Assembly (NCBI RefSeq): GCF_029625335.1
Contig: NZ_CP121111.1
Location: 1,674,001-1,738,000, forward strand
DNA: 64,000 nt
Direction: 5' to 3'
DNA from: Flavobacterium nitratireducens
GTDB taxonomy: Bacteria > Bacteroidota > Bacteroidia > Flavobacteriales > Flavobacteriaceae
Below are positions 56,840-64,000 of this stretch, in pieces. Both the position numbers and the translations under genes were made by a program. The stretch's first letter is position 1; every line of letters begins with the position of its first letter. A model generated the notes under the pieces. It searched no databases. It was not told the DNA's origin and saw nothing but the letters and a program-made list of their open reading frames with translations.

Positions 56840-56978
56840 GATTTTTCTGGCTTCTGCATTTTGTACTACAGTATTTTACTTGCTCCCAATCTTTTTCCCA
56901 TTTCTTTCGCCATGCGAAAGGTCTATTACAGCTTACGCAAATTTTACTAGGAAGATGTTGTTTCTTAACCCCTTTCAT
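56832..56978 (-). CDS. DUF2256 family small zinc-ribbon-like protein
   Basis: A 48-residue reading frame reads [14 protein letters not shown] at the start, followed by [20 protein letters not shown] and then YCSTKCRSQ. It has two CxxC-type pairs (ICVSC and YCSTKC) and a Trp/Lys-rich middle, which is the DUF2256 signature. These small proteins are often found next to or fused to photolyase/cryptochrome genes, and their role is unknown. Here the stop overlaps the start of the Fe-S photolyase-like gene by eight bases (ATG at 56839), so translational coupling is likely. Confidence 0.9.
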   Translation of the reverse strand: MKGVKKQHLPSKICVSCNRPFAWRKKWEKDWEQVKYCSTKCRSQKNHE

Positions 56979-57063
56979 TTGACAATTGTTTTTATTTAAC
57001 GATAGCAGAATCGAAATTCAAACCCACAAAAAGTTCCTGAAAATCCGAAAAGTGGGCTAATCA

Positions 57064-58533
57064 TCAAGAGGACTTTTGTTTTACATGTTTCTTCAAAATG
57101 CGTTTAGCCTCTTCTTTGACCTCGTCTTTCTTTCGAAAACTCCACACAATGTCGCTCGCTTGCTTTCTTGTTTCTTCAATATTAACAATAGGTGCTGGAT
57201 AATCTGTCCCTATCTCACATCGATACAATTGTTGTTCTATGGGATTCAATTTCCATGGTTCATGAATTAAACTCGATGGTATTTCGACCAACTCAGGGAC
57301 CCATTTTTTGATAAATTCTCCTTCTGGATCATGATCTTCCGAATTTTTAATAGGATTGTAAATACGGATGGTATTAATTCCTGTCGTTCCAGATTGCATT
57401 TGAATTTGCGGATAATGAATCCCTGGTTCATAATCCAGAAATTGCCTTGCTAGAAAATGCAATTCTCGCCAGTCTTGCCATAAATTAAAAGTAAAAAAGG
57501 AAACCACCATGGCCCGCATTCTAAAGTTGATATATCCTGTTGTGACCAAACAACGCATACAGGCATCTACAATAGGAACACCTGTTTTACCTTCCTGCCA
57601 GGCTTTGATATAGTTCTCGTTTCTAGGCTTTATCAAACTATCGTATGCCGAATTAAGATTTTGAAATTCCATGCTGCATTCGTCTTCAAATTTTTGCATA
57701 AAATGACAATGCCAGTGCAAACGAGAAATAAAATTGCGAAGCGCTCTTTTGTTAGTCGACTCACTATAATGTTGATTCGTATATTGGTAAACCATTCGCA
57801 TACTAATATTGCCATAGGCCAAATAAGGAGACAAACGACTACAAGAACTTCTACTTAAGGCAGGTTTAGAAATATGTTTGCTGTAATTAACGTATCGTTT
57901 TTTTACAAAACTATCCAAATAGCGCCAAGCCCAATATTCTCCTCCTTGCTGAAAATTAGTATTCCTAGTGGTAATCGATTCTGGAAGTGTTTCGCCTTTA
58001 AGCGATTGATAAAAAGATTCCTCTATTGTTTCCAAATTCAGTGCAGATTCTGCCACTATTTTAGGCTCATCACGCATTACTTTTTCCCATCTTTTCTCCC
58101 AATCAATTCTTGATTTTAATTTTCGGATTACACCATGCAATTGTGATTCTTTCCAAGCAATTCCATGTTGTTCAAAAAAAGCTTTTATAGTTACGTCCCT
58201 ATCAAAAGTGAGTTTGTTTCCAATTTCCTGATGCGAAAAAACCGTTTTAATATCGTAACGAAGAAGTAATTGCTCCAAAACGGGCTGTACTTCGGAATGA
58301 AAAAAATAAACTGTAGCCTTGTGAGCAGCTAAACGTTGTTGTAATTCTTTGAGTGACTCATACACAAACCGCCAATGACGAACATCGGAATCGGGATAAT
58401 TCATTACAGAGGGTTCAAAAAAATAAACCAACAAAAGAGGCAAACCTGCATGATGAGCAGCAAAAAGCGCTTCGTTATCAACAAAACGAAGATCTCTTTT
58501 AAACCAAACTATATTGATTTCTTTTTTAATCAC
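57064..58533 (-). CDS. Deoxyribodipyrimidine photolyase/cryptochrome family protein, class I-like
   Basis: The 489-residue protein has an antenna domain ([21 protein letters not shown]) and an FAD-binding domain. Motifs include [46 protein letters not shown] and [17 protein letters not shown]. The segment [10 protein letters not shown] replaces the usual GWMHNRxRM of classical CPD photolyases, so the lesion it repairs or the signal it senses is uncertain. It belongs to a five-gene operon; its start overlaps the stop of the flavin reductase gene by eight bases. Confidence 0.9.
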   Translation of the reverse strand: MIKKEINIVWFKRDLRFVDNEALFAAHHAGLPLLLVYFFEPSVMNYPDSDVRHWRFVYESLKELQQRLAAHKATVYFFHSEVQPVLEQLLLRYDIKTVFSHQEIGNKLTFDRDVTIKAFFEQHGIAWKESQLHGVIRKLKSRIDWEKRWEKVMRDEPKIVAESALNLETIEESFYQSLKGETLPESITTRNTNFQQGGEYWAWRYLDSFVKKRYVNYSKHISKPALSRSSCSRLSPYLAYGNISMRMVYQYTNQHYSESTNKRALRNFISRLHWHCHFMQKFEDECSMEFQNLNSAYDSLIKPRNENYIKAWQEGKTGVPIVDACMRCLVTTGYINFRMRAMVVSFFTFNLWQDWRELHFLARQFLDYEPGIHYPQIQMQSGTTGINTIRIYNPIKNSEDHDPEGEFIKKWVPELVEIPSSLIHEPWKLNPIEQQLYRCEIGTDYPAPIVNIEETRKQASDIVWSFRKKDEVKEEAKRILKKHVKQKSS

Positions 58534-59179
58534 AACAATTTATGGATAAGGAACTTAGCGGTTTATTAGGCTTAGCATAACTTAATCGGTCGAGACGCAC
58601 TGTCTTATGGTAGCTATCCAAACCAGAACAGGTAATTGTATTTGCTTTTTCAATGTCCAAAAACCCATCGTCACTAATGCAATTTTCGGGTACATAAATC
58701 TCAGTGATTTCTCCAATTACCATTGAAGTATTATTGATAGCAATATCTATTTTCTCTTTAAAAAGAACAGCAATCTGAATATGACTTTGCTTAACAAACG
58801 GTGCAAAAAAACCATTCTTAAATTCTGCTTCTAAACCTGTTACCTCAAATTCTGAAATATCCTCATCGTAACGCGCAGAAGTTTGATGCGCCTGTTTGTA
58901 GATACTTTCGTTTATGTGATTGATAGTATAATAACCCGTTTCCAGAATATTGCTAAGGGTATTTCTCTCGGGTGGACTAGGCCTAAAGATCATTGCAATT
59001 AATGGAGGATGCGCTCCAATATGAAAAATGGAACTAAAAATCGCCAAATTAGTCACCTCTGATTTACTAATCGTTCCAATCAAAGCAACACTCTTAAATC
59101 CTCCTAAACTATTGATCAAATGTGTTCTGTAAGCTTTTTCTAAAGATTCTAATCGTTCCGTTGTAAAATGTTTTTGCAT
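58526..59179 (-). CDS. Flavin reductase-like protein
   Basis: This 217-residue protein has the split-barrel FMN-binding fold of NAD(P)H:flavin oxidoreductases: [44 protein letters not shown] and [29 protein letters not shown] role in supplying reduced flavin to the photolyases of the operon is plausible because it is the first gene and overlaps the next by eight bases, but this is inference. Its own substrate cannot be told from sequence. Confidence 0.88.
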   Translation of the reverse strand: MQKHFTTERLESLEKAYRTHLINSLGGFKSVALIGTISKSEVTNLAIFSSIFHIGAHPPLIAMIFRPSPPERNTLSNILETGYYTINHINESIYKQAHQTSARYDEDISEFEVTGLEAEFKNGFFAPFVKQSHIQIAVLFKEKIDIAINNTSMVIGEITEIYVPENCISDDGFLDIEKANTITCSGLDSYHKTVRLDRLSYAKPNKPLSSLSINCCD

Positions 59180-59230
59180 GATCTTGCTGTTGTTAATAAT
59201 TCCTAATCCGAGTAAACAAAAACAATTTAT

Positions 59231-59268
59231 ATTTTGTTTAAACTTTTTATAAATTTACTAAACAAAAT
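59231..59268. promoter_or_regulatory. Inverted repeat upstream of the photolyase operon
   Basis: ATTTTGTTTA at 59231-59240 and TAAACAAAAT at 59259-59268 are perfectly complementary with an 18-base gap. It lies 52 bases upstream of the first gene and may be an operator, for example of a MerR-type light regulator, which is not in this window. Confidence 0.5.
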
Positions 59269-59308
59269 TACAAAAACAAAACTTTTATCTAAAAGTCAAC
59301 AAACAAGA

Positions 59309-59372
59309 AAACCATTAAGAAATTAAGAAAAAGGAGCAGAAAACTCAATGATTCTTAACAACTTAATGGTTT
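59309..59372. repeat. Interspersed inverted repeat AAACCATTAAG...CTTAATGGTTT, copy 1
   Basis: Arms at 59309-59319 and 59362-59372 are exact complements, and between them TTAAGAA words alternate. It lies downstream of the TonB receptor gene. The same arms recur at 61768-61829. Confidence 0.65.
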
Positions 59373-59425
59373 AAAACTGATCTATTATTAGCTAAAAAGC
59401 TAACTAAGCTTTGAACTTATAAAAA

Positions 59426-61669
59426 TTACAAATTAAAATTGAGTCCTAAAACAATGTTTCTACCGATATTAGGAATACCATCGGTTTTTAATCGAGAAAG
59501 ATGTGCAATGTATTTTTTATCGAATAGATTATTCGCATTCAAATTCACATCAAAAGCTTTGTTTCCCAGCTTTACTTTTCCTCCTAAACCTAAATTAATT
59601 AGGGTATAACCATTAGTAGCCGTTTCAAAACCACTAACATTATTTTGATCAAAAGTTGTATTTACATTAAAAGAAGCAAAACCTTCTTCCAACCAATTTT
59701 TGATTTTAAATTCAGTACGAAGTGTATTATTCCATTTGTTAGCTGGAATTAAAGGCAAATAATCACCATTTTGTTTCTTAGCGGTTACCGTTTCAAAACT
59801 GGTTTCATAATGCAACCAATCCAGTGGATGAGGATGAATATGCAAACCTATTTCGCCTCCATACAAACGGGCATTGTCTTGCACATAAGCAAAAACATTT
59901 GTATCATCAATCACTTCGCCATTAGGAGCCGCGTAAATGTAATTATCGATATGATTGTAAAATCCATTTATAAAAAACTCAAAATGTTGATTTTGATATT
60001 CTAAATTCAAATCGGTCTGAATATTTTGTTCATTTTTCAATTCACTATTTCCTTCTTCAAAACGATTGGTTCCATGATGCACACCATTTGAAGTCAATTC
60101 GGCTAAATTTGGTACTCTAAATCCTGAAGCCACATTCACTCTCAAAACCAATGGTTCCGAAAGATTTGTTTTATACCCCAAAGAAGCATTAAAACTATTA
60201 AACGACCTACTCAAGGCTTCAAAATCACCACCATGATGTTCGTGTTTTTCACCAACTTCTTCTTCCTCGTGTTCTTCGGCTTCATGAGCCAATGAATTTA
60301 AATTACGATTATCAAAACGCAATCCTGCCTGTAATACATTAGTACTCCATTCATAATTTACTGTACCAAAAACACCAAAATCATTAGTAGTTGCATCTGG
60401 AATTAAATACTCTTCTCCTCTATTTTTATTTGTTTGATGCATTCCTTGCACTCCTAAAATAGTTTCAAAATTTCCTTTTTTAGGCAAATGATACTTCAAA
60501 TTGTAATTATAGGTATTCAACAACATATCTAAAGAAGCAACATTACTATCCTCAAATTCTTTTCGATTATTTGAAATAAAACCTAAATCGAAATCTAATT
60601 TAGAATTACCAAAATAGATCACATTATTCAAACTCAACAAATGATTATCTACCCCTTGGCTTGGAAAATCAGGACGCTTACTTATAGTTTGTTCTGCTAT
60701 TCCTTCTTCTGGAATACCTAAATCCAATTTGTTAAAGTTGTATCGCAATACCGTTGAAAATGTAGTATTATTATAAGCAACGCCGGTTATAAAGTCGGTT
60801 TCATTATAACGGGTATTGGTCACACGATCACCATTTGGCATCTTATAGTCCGAATGAGTATTGTAGGTTCCTCTTGCCAAAAACTTCCAATTATCTGTTG
60901 ATGTTTTTAGTCCTACAGAGGCATTACTACCCAATGTATTGCTAAAATAACGTTGATTCACGTTTGCCTTAAAAGTGTGAGCATCGGCAAATTTTTCAGG
61001 GTTAAAAAACAAAACACCACCCATTGCATCCGAACCGTACAACAAAGAAGCCGGACCTTTAATAACCTCAACGCTTTCCACACCAGCATCATTTAAACCC
61101 AAACCGTGTTCGCCTCCAAATTGCTGATTTTCTAAACGAACCCCTTGAGAATACACTAAAACTCGATTGGCACTCAAACCACGAATAACCGGTTTCCCTA
61201 TTGAAGTTCCTGTTGAAATCTGTGAAACTCCTGGAATCGTAGCCAGACCTTCAATTAAGGTAGCCGTTCCTTTTTGTTTTAAACTATTTATGCTTTCGTG
61301 TTCTACTTTCATTACGTTTTGCGATTGCATTTTATTGAAAGGTGTAGACACAATTACCTCATCTATTTCCAAAACGGCACTTTGCAATTGAATATTCAAT
61401 CGGGTTTGTTTGTTTAGTTTATCGACCCATTGATTGAGAGTTTTATAGCCCATGTAGCTAAAAGCGATTCGGAAATTCCCATTGGGTAAATTTTTAAAAC
61501 TATAATTTCCGTTAGCATCTGTGATGGTGCCTTTATGTAATTCTGAAATGTAAACCGAAACACCAATAATAGGTTGTTGCGCCTCATCGGTAACCGTTCC
61601 TGAAAGTGTATTTTGGGCTTGCACCATAGCCGATAACCCTAAAAATAGGGCAATGATATATTTTTTCAT
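59426..61669 (-). CDS. TonB-dependent receptor with His/Glu-rich loop, probably metal uptake
   Basis: The 747-residue protein has a signal peptide (IIALFLGLSAMVQAQ), a carboxypeptidase-regulatory-like domain (about residues 20-100), a plug domain (VPGVSQISTGTSIGKPVIRGL; YGSDAMGGVLFFN) and a beta barrel ending in NIVLGLNFNL. An extracellular loop at about 460-481 contains HEAEEHEEEEVGEKHEHHGG, which should bind transition metal ions, as in zinc and copper receptors such as ZnuD. The exact metal is not known. A His/Cys-rich small protein gene lies upstream on the same strand. Confidence 0.9.
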   Translation of the reverse strand: MKKYIIALFLGLSAMVQAQNTLSGTVTDEAQQPIIGVSVYISELHKGTITDANGNYSFKNLPNGNFRIAFSYMGYKTLNQWVDKLNKQTRLNIQLQSAVLEIDEVIVSTPFNKMQSQNVMKVEHESINSLKQKGTATLIEGLATIPGVSQISTGTSIGKPVIRGLSANRVLVYSQGVRLENQQFGGEHGLGLNDAGVESVEVIKGPASLLYGSDAMGGVLFFNPEKFADAHTFKANVNQRYFSNTLGSNASVGLKTSTDNWKFLARGTYNTHSDYKMPNGDRVTNTRYNETDFITGVAYNNTTFSTVLRYNFNKLDLGIPEEGIAEQTISKRPDFPSQGVDNHLLSLNNVIYFGNSKLDFDLGFISNNRKEFEDSNVASLDMLLNTYNYNLKYHLPKKGNFETILGVQGMHQTNKNRGEEYLIPDATTNDFGVFGTVNYEWSTNVLQAGLRFDNRNLNSLAHEAEEHEEEEVGEKHEHHGGDFEALSRSFNSFNASLGYKTNLSEPLVLRVNVASGFRVPNLAELTSNGVHHGTNRFEEGNSELKNEQNIQTDLNLEYQNQHFEFFINGFYNHIDNYIYAAPNGEVIDDTNVFAYVQDNARLYGGEIGLHIHPHPLDWLHYETSFETVTAKKQNGDYLPLIPANKWNNTLRTEFKIKNWLEEGFASFNVNTTFDQNNVSGFETATNGYTLINLGLGGKVKLGNKAFDVNLNANNLFDKKYIAHLSRLKTDGIPNIGRNIVLGLNFNL

Positions 61670-61767
61670 TGAAAGAATGTATTGTTTATTTCCTCCTGAT
61701 TGAACAACAATAGAAGAAAAGGAAATAGAATTGATTTAATTAGTTTACAAAACCATTGTACTATTTT

Positions 61768-61829
61768 AAACCATTAAGGGATTACGATTTATTAAGATTA
61801 TGACTTAATTCTCTTAACTTCTTAATGGT
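61768..61829. repeat. Interspersed inverted repeat AAACCATTAAG...CTTAATGGT, copy 2
   Basis: AAACCATTAAG at 61768-61778 and CTTAATGGT at 61821-61829. The arms match copy 1 while the middle differs. It lies between the His/Cys-rich gene and the receptor, so the receptor gene is bracketed by two copies. Confidence 0.65.
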
Positions 61830-61868
61830 AAAAACAAATGATTTTAATAGTAATAATAAAGTCTGTAA

Positions 61869-62219
61869 TTAAACAATACTTGCAGGCGGGCCACGATGGG
61901 CATACAAGCTGCCCGGAAAAGAAACAATAGATCGCTGTTCTTTACTAAAGAAAGGGATTTCTTTGTAATCAACGAAGAAATGATAGTTAGCTATTTGTGT
62001 TTGTACAAAACTACTAAAAGCAAAATGACATACCTCACATTGCTCAAAAACCTTGTGCTGATGGGTAATTTCGTTTTTGTTTTGGGTAGTCTTGTGATGA
62101 CAAACCGTATGCGAAAGCTGTTTTTCTAAATGTTCATAGCTGTGAAAAGACTGAAACAGTATTGAGAACAATACCCCCGCCACCAGCGTAACACTATATA
62201 TAATTTGCTTTCTTTTCAT
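61869..62219 (-). CDS. Small membrane-anchored His/Cys-rich protein upstream of the metal receptor
   Basis: From ATG at 62219 the frame gives 116 residues: MKRKQIIYSVTLVAGVLFSILF forms a single membrane or signal segment. It is followed by a His/Cys-rich part with SHTVCHHKTTQNKNEITHQH and FEQCEVCHFAF, including a CxxC pair. The rest is aromatic with no known fold. Such residues could bind Zn, Cu or Fe and sense or deliver metal for the TonB receptor that follows. A TTG nine bases upstream is an alternative start but lies inside the -7 element, so ATG is preferred. Function is inferred from context only. Confidence 0.65.
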   Translation of the reverse strand: MKRKQIIYSVTLVAGVLFSILFQSFHSYEHLEKQLSHTVCHHKTTQNKNEITHQHKVFEQCEVCHFAFSSFVQTQIANYHFFVDYKEIPFFSKEQRSIVSFPGSLYAHRGPPASIV

Positions 62220-62225
62220 GAGATG

Positions 62226-62233
62226 CAAAGGTA
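62226..62233 (-). promoter_or_regulatory. -7 element directly before the start codon
   Basis: TACCTTTG on the minus strand ends six bases before the ATG at 62219, so transcription should start at or next to the start codon, giving a leaderless mRNA. No -33 is obvious. Confidence 0.5.
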
Positions 62234-62432
62234 AGTGCTGAAATTAAAAATTCCTAATACCTTCTCTGCTCTTAACAACTATATAACCTTAGAATTAATT
62301 TGTAAGAATATTTTAATATATTTGGATTTAATTAAAAACAATTCGTATTCAGAACTATCCCCTAAATCGGGTATATTAGACTGATTTTACAAGACATATA
62401 TAATAAGCTATAGACAATTCATTTGGCTCTCT

Positions 62433-62858
62433 ATGAAAAACAGACTTGAAATATTATTAACCAAATATAATTTTCAGAAAAAAGCTTTTGAATATGAAGC
62501 TACAATTCAGTCCATTGAAAAGTATTTTGAAATTAAACTCCCAGATGATTATAAATACTTCCTTCAAAAATACTCAGCTTTTGAAGATTTTATTAATGTA
62601 GAATATGTAAAACTTTGGGAGGCTGAAGAATTAATCGAATTCAATAAGTCATATGAGATTCAAAAGTATATGCTGAACACAATTGGAATTGGCTCAAATG
62701 GAAACTCAGAAATTATTGCAATGGAATTTAATAAAACTGACAATAATCAAATAGTTTTGACTCCGATTGACCTTGACACAGAGTACAATATTAATATTGG
62801 AAAAGATTTTACGGAATTCCTAAATAGACTAGATACAGGAAAAGGTTGGTTTGATTAA
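62433..62858 (+). CDS. SMI1/KNR4 (SUKH) family protein
   Basis: The 141-residue protein shows the SUKH pattern: an initial helix, FEIKLPDDYKYFLQKYSAFEDF (near residues 32-53), an acidic stretch YVKLWEAEELIEFNK, and IGIGSNGNSEIIAMEF with the conserved small-residue turn. In bacteria these proteins are mostly immunity proteins against polymorphic toxins, but free-standing forms are also common. No toxin gene or Rhs/VgrG gene is adjacent here, so it is an orphan in this window. Confidence 0.85.
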   Translation: MKNRLEILLTKYNFQKKAFEYEATIQSIEKYFEIKLPDDYKYFLQKYSAFEDFINVEYVKLWEAEELIEFNKSYEIQKYMLNTIGIGSNGNSEIIAMEFNKTDNNQIVLTPIDLDTEYNINIGKDFTEFLNRLDTGKGWFD

Positions 62859-63044
62859 TTCAGCTACTTTTACCAGATCGCGCAGATATACACAAACATT
62901 AGCGCAGAATTATATTCTGAGCCCGCAACAATGAGTAAAAAAAATATTTTGTGAGAAGCTGTATGAGATTGCTTAGTTGCGCTCACAAAGACAAGATTGT
63001 GTGAATATAGAACCTGATAGACGGATTTAAACTCTGTTCCTACA
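62859..63044. repeat. Spacer with degenerate interspersed repeat
   Basis: On the minus strand the part 62992-62962 reads GTCTTTGTGAGCGCAACTAAG then CAATCTCATA, resembling the widespread GTCATTGCGAG...GAAGCAATC repeat family of bacterial genomes. A TCTGCGCGATCTGG word lies further on. No coding frame is credible. Confidence 0.45.
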
Positions 63045-63080
63045 TAAAAAAAGCTTCTCAAAAAATTTCGAGAAGCTTTT
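63045..63080 (-). terminator. Terminator of asd
   Basis: AAAAGCTTCTC at 63049-63059 and GAGAAGCTTTT at 63070-63080 form an 11-bp stem with a ten-base loop and a T run on the minus strand. It follows the asd stop by 21 bases. Confidence 0.85.
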
Positions 63081-63101
63081 CTATTTATGATGATATAGTA
63101 C

Positions 63102-64000
63102 TTACACTAAATTGTTTGCTACTAAATATTCAGCGATTTGTATGGTGTTAGTGGCAGCACCTTTTCTTAAGTTATCAGCAACAATCCACATGTTCAACGT
63201 ATTTGGTTGTGATTCGTCTCTTCTTAAACGACCAACAAATACTTCGTTTTTACCTTGAGCAAATAATGGCATTGGGTATTCAAATTCTTTTAAGTTATCT
63301 TGAACAATAACACCTTCTGTACTTTCTAAGATGCTTCTTACTTCGTTGATATCAAAATCATTTGAGAACTCTACGTTTACCGCCTCAGAGTGTCCACCTA
63401 CGATTGGCACACGAACAGCAGTAGCTGTAACGGCAATTGAGTTATCACTTAAGATTTTTTTAGTCTCACGAACTAATTTCATCTCTTCTTTAGTATATCC
63501 ATTATCTTCAAAAACATCACATTGTGGAATTGCATTACGGTGGATTTGGTATTTGTAAGCCATATCTCCGTCAATTCCTGCGTATTCGTTTTCTAACTGT
63601 TTTACAGCTTTCACACCTGTTCCAGTGATTGATTGGTAAGTAGAAACAATAACACGTTTGATGTTGTATTTTTTATGCAAAGGTGCCAAAGCCAAAACCA
63701 TTTGAATTGTAGAACAGTTTGGGTTAGCGATGATTTTATCTTCTTTTGTTAATTGGTTCGCGTTGATTTCAGGAACAATTAATTTTTTAGTTGCATCCAT
63801 TCTCCAAGCTGACGAGTTATCTACAACAGTAGTTCCTACTGCAGCAAATTTTGGTGCCCATTCTAATGAAGTATCTCCACCAGCTGAGAATAAAGCAATT
63901 TCCGGTTTCATATCCACAGCAGTAGCTAATCCTACTACTTTGTATGTTTTCCCTTGAAACTCCATTTCTTTTCCTACTGAACGCTCAGAAGCCACAAGAA
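63102..64000 (-). CDS. asd: Aspartate-semialdehyde dehydrogenase, N-terminus cut by window edge
   Basis: This enzyme reduces aspartyl phosphate to aspartate semialdehyde, the branch point for lysine, threonine and methionine. About 299 codons are in the window, with FSAGGDTSLEWAPKFAAVGTTVVDNSSAWRMD, the catalytic cysteine in IIANPNCSTIQMVLAL, and VRVPIVGGHSEAVNVEF with the active-site His. The frame stays open to 64000, so the NADP-binding N-terminus (about 30 residues) lies outside. GTG at 63995 is only an internal codon. The gene ends with a strong terminator at 63045-63080. Confidence 0.96.
   Translation of the reverse strand, partial: LVASERSVGKEMEFQGKTYKVVGLATAVDMKPEIALFSAGGDTSLEWAPKFAAVGTTVVDNSSAWRMDATKKLIVPEINANQLTKEDKIIANPNCSTIQMVLALAPLHKKYNIKRVIVSTYQSITGTGVKAVKQLENEYAGIDGDMAYKYQIHRNAIPQCDVFEDNGYTKEEMKLVRETKKILSDNSIAVTATAVRVPIVGGHSEAVNVEFSNDFDINEVRSILESTEGVIVQDNLKEFEYPMPLFAQGKNEVFVGRLRRDESQPNTLNMWIVADNLRKGAATNTIQIAEYLVANNLV

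Noticed and set aside
1..64000. CRISPR array or prophage
   Set aside because: No regularly spaced direct repeats, cas genes, integrase or phage structural genes were seen.

Overview
The window looks like a chromosomal segment of a Flavobacterium-like member of the Bacteroidota. It is AT-rich. The promoters match the TTG(N18-20)TAnnTTTG pattern of that phylum. TonB-dependent receptors carry an N-terminal carboxypeptidase-regulatory-like domain, DnaE carries an N-terminal exonuclease, and S16 has a long Ala/Glu tail. No phage, plasmid or CRISPR signal is visible; the only insertion sequence is one IS982-type element.

Layout. 0-5 kb: a saccharopine dehydrogenase-like gene cut by the left edge, a DUF423 protein, pckA and a DUF4407 membrane protein. 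5-13 kb is the accessory part: a decayed TPR lipoprotein, a TonB receptor/phytase pair with a frameshifted phytase, and a small secreted protein whose start is split by the IS982 copy. Next to it is a LacI-type regulator with two identical operator palindromes. 13-20 kb: a tightly overlapping four-gene operon (cyclase, GNAT, DUF4260, MmcQ), GIY-YIG, hemW, ruvC, a flippase/glycosyltransferase pair, a nonsense-bearing DUF4184 gene and a lipoprotein. 20-30 kb: two tRNA-Asp copies each with its own promoter and terminator, DUF58, M1 aminopeptidase, trxA and dnaE. 30-38 kb: an S8 peptidase, a TPR-like protein and the leuC-leuD-leuA/cimA-leuB leucine operon. 38-48 kb: an RNA-binding protein, rpsP-rimM, a decayed four-helix-bundle gene, trmN6, a frameshifted gcdH, a DUF3050 protein, an SGNH lipoprotein with a hairpin around its start codon, a ferredoxin-Nfu-Mrp Fe-S group, an alkyltransferase-like protein, a frameshifted LysE and trmB. 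48-54 kb: amt, a frameshifted L,D-transpeptidase, a ribosome hibernation factor and a prolyl oligopeptidase. 54-59 kb: a compact photolyase operon (flavin reductase, photolyase, DUF2256, Fe-S photolyase-like, cryptochrome DASH). 59-64 kb: a metal-type TonB receptor with a His/Cys-rich partner, a SMI1/KNR4 protein and asd cut by the right edge.

Two themes matter for interpretation. First, six genes are broken by single-base indels and every site lies at a run of exactly seven A or T; this pattern fits sequencing homopolymer error at least as well as true gene loss. Four other genes carry in-frame TAA codons, which a homopolymer error does not explain. Second, the best candidates for new biology are the five-gene photolyase operon with its upstream inverted repeat, the 16-bp perfect inverted repeat enclosing the start of the SGNH lipoprotein gene, and the LacI operator separated from its probable target by the IS.
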